Origin: Shewanella olleyana
GTDB taxonomy: Bacteria; Pseudomonadota; Gammaproteobacteria; Enterobacterales; Shewanellaceae
Direction of reading: 5' to 3'
DNA length: 64,000 nt
Assembly: GCF_023283825.1 (NCBI RefSeq)
Contig: NZ_JAKILD010000012.1
Coordinates: 85,095-149,094, forward strand
Positions 56,267 to 64,000 of this stretch are shown here, piece by piece (within the stretch, counting starts at the first letter, position 1; each line of letters begins with the position of its first letter). The notes beneath the pieces were generated by a model that was given only the letters and a program-made list of their open reading frames with translations, was not told where the DNA came from and did not search any database. A program made the position numbers and the translations under genes.

Positions 56267-59200
56267 TTACCCCGCCTTCACAGCTAATTCCGGGCTTTTT
56301 TGCTCAATTTTGAGCAAGTCTGCAACGGCAATATTTTTAGGCTTAACTAATACAAAACAGTCTAACCAATTCTCAAAATCACTTAGGATCATCTTGGCAT
56401 GTTCACTACCAGTAGCTTCAACATGCGCTTCAATTAGCTCTTTAAGATGTTGCTGTTGAATTTTCGATTCTAATTTTTGCGTGTCGACAAGTTCAGTATT
56501 TACACGGCGGCTAAAGTGATTAAATCTATCGAAGATGTAAGCAAACCCACCTGTCATACCCGCGCCAAAGTTAACACCTGTTTGGCCAAGAACAACAACG
56601 ATGCCGCCTGTCATGTATTCACAGCCGTTATCACCCACGCCTTCTACAACGGCAATAGCACCAGAGTTACGAACCGCAAAGCGCTCACCAGCTTGGCCTG
56701 CTGCATAAACGCGGCCGCCTGTCGCACCATATAAACAGGTGTTACCCATAATCGCGCTTTGTTCACTTTGGAAAGGGCTGCCAACAGGTGGGTTAATGAT
56801 AATCCTACCGCCAGACATCCCTTTTCCGACGTAATCATTCGCATCGCCGACTAATTTCATATCAAGACCCGGACTGTTCCAAACCCCGAAACTTTGCCCA
56901 GCACTGCCATTAAACAGCAATGAGATTGGCTCTTTAGCGCCAGTTACACCCACGTTAGTCGCAATGTAGCCAGAAAGCGCAGCACCAATTGAACGGTTAG
57001 TGTTATTAATGGCGTATTGCTTAGTGAACGCTTTACCTTCAAGCACGGCTTGGGCGGTATCTGTCACAATTTGCAGATTAAGTTCACCTTTATCAGAAGG
57101 TGGGTTTAACTCTTTCCAAGTAATTGCACTGCCTTCAGCTACTTTAGGTTGATACAAAATTGGCGCAAAATCTAAACCGAGTTGTTTACCTGTTTGACCT
57201 TCAAGGGCATATAACCAATCAGTTCGACCCACTAGGTCTTCAAATTTAGTCACACCGAGTGCTGCCATTGACTCACGTACTTCTTGAGCAACGAACTCGA
57301 AGTAGGTAATGACGCGCTCAGGCAAACCGTGGTAATGATTATCACGTAAGTTTTTATCTTGGGTAGCCACACCCGTTGCACAGTTGTTTAAGTGACAAAT
57401 ACGTAAGTATTTACACCCAAGTGCAATCATAGGCACGGTACCGAAACCAAAACTTTCAGCACCCAGAAGTGCCGCTTTAACAATGTCTAAGCCCGTTTTC
57501 AATCCGCCATCTACTTGCAAACGAATTTTATGACGTAAGCCATTTTCAACCAGTGATTGATGGACTTCAGCAAGGCCAAGTTCCCATGGCGAACCAGCAT
57601 ATTTAACAGAGGTGATTGGACTTGCAGCTGTACCACCGTCATAACCAGAAATGGTGATCATGTCAGCGTAGGCTTTTGCTACACCTGTCGCAATGGTGCC
57701 GACACCAGGCTCAGAAACCAGTTTGACTGAGACTAAAGCTTTAGGGTTAACCTGCTTTAAATCAAAAATCAGCTGGGATAAATCTTCAATAGAGTAAATG
57801 TCATGATGGGGCGGCGGAGAAATCAATGTGACGCCAGGACGTGCATGACGAAGACCTGCAATTTCAACGCTGACCTTATGACCCGGTAATTGACCACCTT
57901 CACCCGGCTTCGCACCTTGAGCAATTTTAATCTGTAATACATCTGCATTAACAAGGTAATGAGCGGTGACGCCAAAACGGCCAGAGGCAACCTGCTTAAT
58001 CGCTGAGTTGCGCTCGCTGTTAAAGCGGCTTGCGTCTTCTCCACCTTCACCAGAATTTGAGCGACCACCAATACGGTTCATCGCAACCGCTAAGGCTTCG
58101 TGAGCTTCAGGACTTAATGCACCGATACTCATTGCTGCACTATCGAAACGAGAAAATAAATTTTCTGCAGCCTCTACCTTTGACTCATCAATGGCTGGAT
58201 TGGTGCCTTTAACACCGATCAAATCACGTAATGTAGCAATCGGACGGTCATCGACTAAAGCGGCAAATTTTTTGTATTTTGGATAATCTTGGTCAACAAG
58301 ACTTTCCTGTAATGTATTGACGACATCTGGATTGAAGCTGTGATATTCACCACCTTCAACGAACTTTAATAGTCCACCTTGAGGTAAAGGCACATGGGCA
58401 CGATAAGCCGCTGTGTGGAGTCGTTTTTGGTCAGCAGCAAGATGATCGAATCCTGCACCTTCAATACGACTAATAACGCCTTTAAAACACAGTTCAATCA
58501 CATCAGAAGATAAACCGACCGCTTCAAACTGTTGGCTACAACGGTATGAACCGACAGTACTGATGCCCATCTTAGACATGATCTTACGCAGACCTTTTTC
58601 AATACCTTGGCGGAAGTTAAGCATTAAAATGCTGTCATCTTCAATGTGGTTTTTCTTCGCCATTGCTGAAATTGACTCATACGCTAAGTATGGGTAAATC
58701 GCGGTAGCGCCAAAGCCAAGTAAGACGGCAAAGTGATGTGGATCACGAGCGGATGCGGTTTCAACAATGATATTGGTATCACAGCGTAAGCTCTTGTCAA
58801 CTAGACGTTGTTGCACTGCACCTACTGCCATAGCAGCTGGGATAACCTGTACGTTTTTAGCGGTAGCGCGATCTGATAGAATCAGCAGGGTAGTCCCGCT
58901 TCGTGCTAAGCGCTCAGCATCATCGGTAATACGTTCAATTGCTTGTTGTAATGTTTCGTGAGCATCGTAATTTAGATCAACAGTATTGGCGCGATAGTAA
59001 GTACTATCTAATCCAAGCAATTGATTAAAATCACTGAATAAAAGAACTGGTGATTCAAACATCACACGGTATGCAACACCGGTTGTTTCACAAAATAGGT
59101 TTTGTTCACGCCCTACACAAGTCGTTAATGACATCACGTGTTTTTCACGCAATGGATCGATTGGCGGGTTGGTGACTTGAGCAAACTTTTGACGGAAATA

Positions 59201-60715
59201 GTCGTAAAGTGAGCGAGATTTTTTAGACAACACGGCCATTGGCGTATCGTCGCCCATTGAACCTGTTGCTTCTTCGCCTTTACTTGCTAGTGCCCAAATG
59301 ACTTGTTCGAGCTCTTCGCGGCTGTAGCCAAAATGCTTTTGGTATTGAAGTAATACATCAGCGGTAAAGTTACTTGCACCTTGCTGCGCTGCTTCTATTT
59401 TATTCGCAGGCACTAGTGTTCGGCTGTTTTTTGACATCCACTCTTTATAAGGGTGACGACGTTTCAAATCGTTATCAATTTCAAACGATGAATATAGACG
59501 GCCATTCATGGTATCTAAAACAAGTAGCTCGCCAGGGCCAACACGGCCTTTTTCGACGACTTCATCAGCAGAGTAATCCCAAATACCGACTTCTGAAGCC
59601 AGAGTAAGGATTCTATCTTTAGTTATAACGTAACGAGAAGGGCGCAGACCGTTACGATCGACTGCACAAGCAGCATGACGTCCATTACTCATTACAATAC
59701 CAGCAGGGCCGTCCCACGGCTCCATATGCATAGAGTTGAAGTCGTAGAATGCTTTTAGCTCGTCGTCCATCTCTGGGTTACTTTGCCATGCTGGTGGAAT
59801 AAGCAAACGCATAGCACGATAAAGATCCATACCACCTGATAGCAACATTTCAAGCATGTTATCTAAAGAAGATGAATCTGAACCTGTCTCATTTACAAAA
59901 GGGGCTGCCTGTTGCAAATCAGGTAAAAGTGGAGAGTTAAACTTGTATGCACGTGCACGGGCCCACTGTCGGTTACCCGTAATGGTATTAATTTCACCGT
60001 TATGTGCTAAAAATCTAAAGGGTTGAGCTAAAGGCCACTTTGGTGAAGTGTTAGTTGAAAAGCGTTGATGGAATAAGCAAATCGTACTCTTTAAACGGAT
60101 ATCAGCGAGATCTGTATAAAAAGATGGCAAGTCTGCAGGCATCATCAAGCCTTTATAGACGATAACCTGACCAGATAAGCTTGCTACGTAAAAATCATTA
60201 TCATCAACTATTTGCTGTTCAAGGCGACGTCTTGCCATATATAGACGACGCTCTAAATCTTTTTCACGCCAACCAACAGGTGCATTAATTAACACCTGAT
60301 AGATTTGCGGTAAACTTTTTCGGCCGATCTCACCAAGTACATCAGGGTTTATTGGGACTTTTCTCCAGCCTGCTACACTTAAGGTTTCACGTTGTAGTTC
60401 TTTTTCTAAAATCGCTTTCGATGTTTCTGCCTTTACTGGGTCTTGGCTTAAAAAAAGCATACCCACTGCAAACTTACGGCTTAAATGCCAATCGTTTTCT
60501 GTTGCAACGGCAGCAAAAAAATCTTTAGGCATCGACATTAATAGTCCACAGCCATCACCTGTGCGACCATCCGATGCAATACCACCACGGTGCTTCATTC
60601 TGTCTAAACCGTGAATAGCTGTGCGGACAATACGATGGCTTGCATCGCCATCCATTTGGGCTATTAAACCGAAACCACAATTGTCCCGCTCAAAGCTGGG
60701 ATGATATAAGCTCAT
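56267..60715 (-). CDS. gltB: Glutamate synthase large subunit
   Basis: 1482 aa from ATG 60715 (GGGAG upstream), giving MSLYHPSFERDNCGFG; the ATG 19 codons earlier is less likely. Cys13 in DNCGFG becomes the N-terminal nucleophile of the glutaminase after removal of a 12-residue propeptide. The central and FMN/synthase domains follow (HHDIYSIEDLSQLIFDLKQV, VSGYDGGTAASP-type DMITISGYDGGTAASPITS). The 3Fe-4S cysteines are near CRICHLNNCATGVATQ (as LRICHLNNCATGVATQ). The C-terminal GXGXG beta-helix closes it. It makes glutamate from glutamine and 2-oxoglutarate. Confidence 0.97.
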   Translation of the reverse strand: MSLYHPSFERDNCGFGLIAQMDGDASHRIVRTAIHGLDRMKHRGGIASDGRTGDGCGLLMSMPKDFFAAVATENDWHLSRKFAVGMLFLSQDPVKAETSKAILEKELQRETLSVAGWRKVPINPDVLGEIGRKSLPQIYQVLINAPVGWREKDLERRLYMARRRLEQQIVDDNDFYVASLSGQVIVYKGLMMPADLPSFYTDLADIRLKSTICLFHQRFSTNTSPKWPLAQPFRFLAHNGEINTITGNRQWARARAYKFNSPLLPDLQQAAPFVNETGSDSSSLDNMLEMLLSGGMDLYRAMRLLIPPAWQSNPEMDDELKAFYDFNSMHMEPWDGPAGIVMSNGRHAACAVDRNGLRPSRYVITKDRILTLASEVGIWDYSADEVVEKGRVGPGELLVLDTMNGRLYSSFEIDNDLKRRHPYKEWMSKNSRTLVPANKIEAAQQGASNFTADVLLQYQKHFGYSREELEQVIWALASKGEEATGSMGDDTPMAVLSKKSRSLYDYFRQKFAQVTNPPIDPLREKHVMSLTTCVGREQNLFCETTGVAYRVMFESPVLLFSDFNQLLGLDSTYYRANTVDLNYDAHETLQQAIERITDDAERLARSGTTLLILSDRATAKNVQVIPAAMAVGAVQQRLVDKSLRCDTNIIVETASARDPHHFAVLLGFGATAIYPYLAYESISAMAKKNHIEDDSILMLNFRQGIEKGLRKIMSKMGISTVGSYRCSQQFEAVGLSSDVIELCFKGVISRIEGAGFDHLAADQKRLHTAAYRAHVPLPQGGLLKFVEGGEYHSFNPDVVNTLQESLVDQDYPKYKKFAALVDDRPIATLRDLIGVKGTNPAIDESKVEAAENLFSRFDSAAMSIGALSPEAHEALAVAMNRIGGRSNSGEGGEDASRFNSERNSAIKQVASGRFGVTAHYLVNADVLQIKIAQGAKPGEGGQLPGHKVSVEIAGLRHARPGVTLISPPPHHDIYSIEDLSQLIFDLKQVNPKALVSVKLVSEPGVGTIATGVAKAYADMITISGYDGGTAASPITSVKYAGSPWELGLAEVHQSLVENGLRHKIRLQVDGGLKTGLDIVKAALLGAESFGFGTVPMIALGCKYLRICHLNNCATGVATQDKNLRDNHYHGLPERVITYFEFVAQEVRESMAALGVTKFEDLVGRTDWLYALEGQTGKQLGLDFAPILYQPKVAEGSAITWKELNPPSDKGELNLQIVTDTAQAVLEGKAFTKQYAINNTNRSIGAALSGYIATNVGVTGAKEPISLLFNGSAGQSFGVWNSPGLDMKLVGDANDYVGKGMSGGRIIINPPVGSPFQSEQSAIMGNTCLYGATGGRVYAAGQAGERFAVRNSGAIAVVEGVGDNGCEYMTGGIVVVLGQTGVNFGAGMTGGFAYIFDRFNHFSRRVNTELVDTQKLESKIQQQHLKELIEAHVEATGSEHAKMILSDFENWLDCFVLVKPKNIAVADLLKIEQKSPELAVKAG

Positions 60716-61231
60716 ACAAAAACTCCCTAAACCTAACTTAATACGACTCGGATAATGCGGAGAAGTTCTCATAGATATGCACCCGAACCACCCAAATTAG
60801 CCCGATAATGAATAAAGGTCAAACTTAAATTACTCAACAAAATGAATTGTTATTACCATTACAAATGTCAAAAAAAACCTTGTTTACGTTAACGTAAACT
60901 GTTTATTTGTTCGTATAACCTTATGAATAAAAAGAATTTTACAAAAGCAACAAACCCGCGATTACTTTTTGTTAACATTCTGGGGTGATTGATTTAGTTT
61001 TAGAAATAGTGAATTTATTTTCAAGTACAGTGCTAATTAACTATTTGGATAATATGAATATAAATTCACTCTTATTAAATAGCCTACAAATACGAATATT
61101 AAAAAATGTGACCTCGGTGTTTTGCTGTCGATAAAACAATCAACTTATTTCATGATTTATTGATATAGCACCAAGTTTTAGTTTCTGAAGAGGTTTATTA
61201 TCTGCCACTTTTTTGAATTCGAGGAACCATT
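60716..61231. other. Divergent regulatory gap between gltB and yhcC
   Basis: About 515 AT-rich bases. It must hold the gltBD promoter and the yhcC promoter. I see AT-rich tracts (for example TGTCAAAAAAAACC near 60867) but no operator that I can name. No ORF with support. Confidence 0.5.
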
Positions 61232-62167
61232 GTGGGTTTAGATGATTACGTAAATACATTCGGTGCCGTCTGTAAAAAGCAATATGGCGGCAGGATCAGA
61301 AAACTCACAATTGATGCAAAATTTACCTGTCCTAATAGAGATGGAACTTTAGGCAAAGGAGGTTGCACTTTTTGTAATGTTTCTTCTTTTAGTTATGAAC
61401 AAGGTACCGAGGCCAGCATTTCTGAACAATTGGTTCAAGGTAAACAGCGTTCAGTGCTAGCTAACGCCCCTGCATCTACCTCTAAATATATAGCTTATTT
61501 TCAAGCTTACACCAGTACCTATGATGAATACCAAGTTTTAAAGCAAAAATACGATGAAGCTATAAAAGATGCAGATATCGTTGGGCTACACATTGGTACT
61601 CGACCAGATTGCGTTCCGGATGACATTTTAGATTTACTCTTGAGTTATCAAAATAAAGGGATCGAAGTATGGTTAGAGCTGGGCTTACAAACATCTAATA
61701 GTGAGACGTTGAAGCGTATTAACCGCGGGCATGACTTTTCTGCTTATGAAGATACTGTTTTACGAGCCAGAAAAAGAGGCATTAAAGTATGCGCTCATTT
61801 AATTTTAGGTTTACCTGATGAAACTTATGACGACTATTTAAATAGTCTGCAGCAAGTCATAGATACCGGTGTTGATGGGATAAAACTGCATCCTTTACAT
61901 ATTGTTGAAGGAAGTGTGATGGCTAAAACGTGGCGTCATAAAGGTATGCCTTTACTGACCCAAGAAGATTATGCTCATTATGCCAGTGAACTTATAAGAA
62001 ATACCCCTAAAGAGATAATCTTTCATCGTGTTACTGCATACGCAAAGAAACCTATGCTGCTGGCACCGGATTGGTGTGCATATCGATGGGACGGCTTAGT
62101 ATCCATTGTCAAAAATTTAGCAGAAAACGGTGGTCAAGGCTGTTATGTTACGGCAGTAACAGTTTAA
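61232..62167 (+). CDS. yhcC: Radical SAM protein YhcC (TIGR01212 family)
   Basis: 311 aa with a GTG start at 61232; GAGGA lies 6 bases upstream. The radical SAM cysteines are in CPNRDGTLGKGGCTFCN near residue 28, and later TRPDCVPDDILDLL and WLELGLQTSNSETLKRINRG follow the family pattern. It is thought to act in tRNA or other modification, but its substrate is unknown. It is divergent from gltB and precedes hptA. Confidence 0.93.
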   Translation: MGLDDYVNTFGAVCKKQYGGRIRKLTIDAKFTCPNRDGTLGKGGCTFCNVSSFSYEQGTEASISEQLVQGKQRSVLANAPASTSKYIAYFQAYTSTYDEYQVLKQKYDEAIKDADIVGLHIGTRPDCVPDDILDLLLSYQNKGIEVWLELGLQTSNSETLKRINRGHDFSAYEDTVLRARKRGIKVCAHLILGLPDETYDDYLNSLQQVIDTGVDGIKLHPLHIVEGSVMAKTWRHKGMPLLTQEDYAHYASELIRNTPKEIIFHRVTAYAKKPMLLAPDWCAYRWDGLVSIVKNLAENGGQGCYVTAVTV

Positions 62168-62347
62168 AAAGTAACCATATTGCATATTTCTTAGTATTTT
62201 ATATGGGTGTATTTTAATTTTTTGTTAATTATTTGTGGTTATTTTCCGTAAATTAGTCTTGAAAAGCCCTGAGTTGTTGCATAGGCAATTATTGCGAGTA
62301 TTATTGATTTCAATTTTTACAGTAATGAATTAGAAAGAGGTGCCACA

Positions 62348-62713
62348 ATGGCCACAGTTCAGCTAGAGTCTATCTTGGATCTCAATACTTTAGAGCAATA
62401 TTGTAGTGCTATTGGTGCAGGTACTTTATTAAAAAGTGTCGTATTATTTGAGCAGTTAATGCCAGAATATGTTGGTAGCTTAGTAAAAGCGAACGAAGTG
62501 AATGACAAAGACACTTTATGCGCAGAAGCACATAAGTTTAAAGGTGCAGCAGGTTCAGTTGGATTAAAGCGTATTCAACAGTTTGCTCAATTATTACAGC
62601 ATGGTGAAGAAGCAAGCTGGGAAACTGAGCACAATGCTTGGTTAGCAGAAATTGTTAAGCATGCAAGCACTGACTTACAGCAGTTAAAAGAATTCCTTGA
62701 GGCAAAAGCATAA
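62348..62713 (+). CDS. hptA: Histidine phosphotransfer protein HptA (Arc system)
   Basis: 121 aa. The phosphorylated histidine is in EAHKFKGAAGSVGLKRIQQF near residue 62, the Hpt signature H-x-(F/L)-K-G-x-(A/S)-x-x-x-G. In S. oneidensis the orphan Hpt at the matching locus (SO_1327, from memory) passes phosphate from the hybrid kinase ArcS to ArcA, replacing the Hpt domain of E. coli ArcB. Its place between yhcC and oxyR supports the identification. AAAGAGG lies upstream. Confidence 0.9.
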   Translation: MATVQLESILDLNTLEQYCSAIGAGTLLKSVVLFEQLMPEYVGSLVKANEVNDKDTLCAEAHKFKGAAGSVGLKRIQQFAQLLQHGEEASWETEHNAWLAEIVKHASTDLQQLKEFLEAKA

Positions 62714-62730
62714 GCGCTTTTGTTGATATA

Positions 62731-62757
62731 AAAGTCCCGTAAGGGACTTTTTTTTGG
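62731..62757 (+). terminator. hptA terminator
   Basis: AAAGTCCC and GGGACTTT arms around a 4-base loop with a long T-run, 18 bases after the stop. Confidence 0.92.
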
Positions 62758-62867
62758 CCTTTTTTTAATAAATTCTTATTTTGAGCCGTTGATCGTGTAT
62801 GGACGATTGTTATTTGAGATGAGTTAATTCATTATTTAAATGAAATCTTATTAGGGTAATCGATTAA

Positions 62868-63794
62868 ATGAAAAACCTACCAAGTCTTAAAAACCTTTTT
62901 TATTTGGTAAATTTACATCAAGAGCAAAACTTTAATCGCGCAGCGAAGTCTTGTTTTGTTAGTCAGTCGACTTTATCAAGTGGTATTCAAAACCTTGAAG
63001 AGCAATTAGGTTACCAATTGATTGAACGAGATCATAAGTCATTCATGTTTACAGCTATTGGTGAAGAAGTTGTAGAAAGAGCAAGAAAATTGCTTACTGA
63101 CGTTGATGATCTGGTTGAACTAGTAAAAAACCAAGGTGAGCCAATGACGGGTGAAATTCGTCTTGGCTGTATTCCGACCATTGCGCCATTTTTACTGAGC
63201 AGAGTGGTCAAACAATGCCAACTCGATTACCCGCAACTGAGCTTACTATTAAAAGAAGATACAACTGAAAGTTTATTGGACTCTCTTGGAAAAGGGGAGT
63301 TGGACTTACTTATACTTGCATTACCAGTTGACACTACTGGGTTTCATAGTATGAAAGTGGGTATTGATCCATTTAAAATGGTGGTACATGAAGAGTTGTC
63401 AGATGGGATTATCAATCCTATCGATTACCAACAAATGCCTGACGAAAGCATCTTCTTACTACAAAGCGAACATTGTATAACAGGTCATGCAATAACAGCT
63501 TGTCAGTTAGGTAACAGTGCCAAGATTAATCCATTTGCAGCGACTAGCTTACATACCTTAGTTCAGATGGTAGATAGTAAACTAGGTACGACTTTCCTTC
63601 CTCAAATGGCAATTGATGCAGGTATTTTAAATGATACTGAACTCAATATTATGAATCCGCCAGGTGAAGCACCTTACCGCGATATAGGCTTGGTTTGGCG
63701 TCAAACCACCAGTCGAATCAGTACATTTAGAACCTTAGGTCTAATGTTAGAAACACTTCTTAGTGATAAAAGTGGCGATAAAAATAAGCTTTAA
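62868..63794 (+). CDS. oxyR: Peroxide-sensing LysR-type regulator OxyR
   Basis: 308 aa. A LysR helix-turn-helix lies near residues 18-40 (NRAAKSCFVSQSTLSSGIQN). In the sensor domain EHCITGHAITACQLG holds two cysteines nine residues apart, matching the Cys199/Cys208 redox pair of E. coli OxyR, which forms a disulfide on peroxide exposure. It is expected to control katB, dps and ahpC-type genes. It is next to hptA, as in S. oneidensis (SO_1328 from memory). Confidence 0.93.
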   Translation: MKNLPSLKNLFYLVNLHQEQNFNRAAKSCFVSQSTLSSGIQNLEEQLGYQLIERDHKSFMFTAIGEEVVERARKLLTDVDDLVELVKNQGEPMTGEIRLGCIPTIAPFLLSRVVKQCQLDYPQLSLLLKEDTTESLLDSLGKGELDLLILALPVDTTGFHSMKVGIDPFKMVVHEELSDGIINPIDYQQMPDESIFLLQSEHCITGHAITACQLGNSAKINPFAATSLHTLVQMVDSKLGTTFLPQMAIDAGILNDTELNIMNPPGEAPYRDIGLVWRQTTSRISTFRTLGLMLETLLSDKSGDKNKL

Positions 63795-63892
63795 AGAGAG
63801 CGTTAAACTATAGCTAATTCAAGTGAAATGTTAGCCTAGTAAAATGGTAAGCATTCGCCAGGGTTATGACTACTTTGATTACAACTTTGTAT

Positions 63893-64000
63893 TGTCCCGT
63901 CCTGAAATAGGTTGACGGTTTATATTAGACCAGTAGCGTTTGCTGCTGGTCTTTTTTATGCACTTGATTTGGCGTTTTCATTCCTAAGCTCAAGTGTGGC
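63893..64000 (-). mobile_element. 3' end of an IS3-like insertion sequence (cut by window edge)
   Basis: TGTCCCGTCCTGAAATAGG at 63893 looks like a terminal inverted repeat. The transposase frame starts just inside. The other end and any target duplication lie outside the window. Confidence 0.65.
63925..64000 (-). CDS. Partial transposase C-terminus (IS3-like)
   Basis: Only the last 23 to 24 codons are visible, reading PHLSLGMKTPNQVHKKDQQQ and ending LLV, with stop at 63925. The H-x-x-L-G-x-x-(S/T)-P step is the usual end of the IS3-family integrase catalytic ORF. The 5' part is beyond the window. Confidence 0.65.
   Translation of the reverse strand, partial: PHLSLGMKTPNQVHKKDQQQTLLV

Noticed and set aside
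60716..60772. Longer GltB start (60772)
   Set aside because: The ATG at 60715 has GGGAG at the right spacing and gives the short propeptide expected before Cys of CGFG.

Overview
The window is chromosomal DNA of a gammaproteobacterium, almost certainly Shewanella. The right-hand 40 kb carries rpsU-yqeY-dnaG-rpoD, tsaD, plsY, folB, folK, uppP, cca, gspAB, hemL, pyrB, erpA, anmK, tyrS, mtnN-cbiB, gltBD, yhcC, hptA and oxyR. This order matches, from memory, the SO_1284 to SO_1328 stretch of S. oneidensis. The DNA is AT-rich, which suggests a cold-water or marine species. No species call is possible from sequence alone.

Positions 1 to about 23.6 kb are accessory DNA, apparently at least two stacked elements. 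(a) 1-3.3 kb has tiny membrane-protein ORFs, a winged-helix/nuclease-like protein, a dense run of short hairpins (1095-1640) and a possible group II intron fragment. (b) 3.3-12.2 kb has two divergent gene blocks that share a promoter region at 6.9-7.1 kb. The leftward block has two unknown proteins, a small acidic protein, a metallophosphoesterase and an alpha/beta hydrolase. The rightward block is a tight six-gene operon: HEPN-domain protein, WYL-domain regulator of the BrxR/CapW type, SGNH hydrolase, a protein with a type I specificity-like C-terminus, an unknown protein and a nuclease-like protein. This operon is my best candidate for an undescribed defence system. (c) 12.5-13.8 kb has three small genes, two of them paralogous, each preceded by the same non-coding motif. 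(d) 14.3-16.3 kb has a large tyrosine recombinase. (e) 16.88-23.60 kb is a well-delimited P4-like island in the 3' end of a tRNA-Ile2(CAU) gene, with an imperfect copy of the tRNA end at the far side. It carries integrase, AlpA-type regulator, YfjJ/Gp2-like replication protein, a DNA-binding protein, a protein with an internal duplication, a zinc-ribbon protein and a single rightward cargo gene that looks like a membrane-anchored Nudix protein.

From 23.6 kb rightwards the DNA is ordinary core genome: the macromolecular synthesis operon, tRNA modification, folate, phospholipid and undecaprenyl functions, CCA addition, type II secretion assembly (gspAB), haem and pyrimidine synthesis, Fe-S delivery, chloride and water channels, anhydromuramic acid recycling and a murein peptidase, Tyr-tRNA synthesis, MTA/SAH recycling, glutamate synthase, and the Arc phosphotransfer protein beside OxyR. 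Features of interest here are a 279-bp MITE-like element (35563-35841), short tandem repeats with a shared AGTGACTT core at three intergenic sites, two tiny ORFs with good ribosome binding sites between aqpZ and anmK, and an RlmA homologue with a degenerate SAM-binding motif. The right edge enters an IS3-like insertion sequence.
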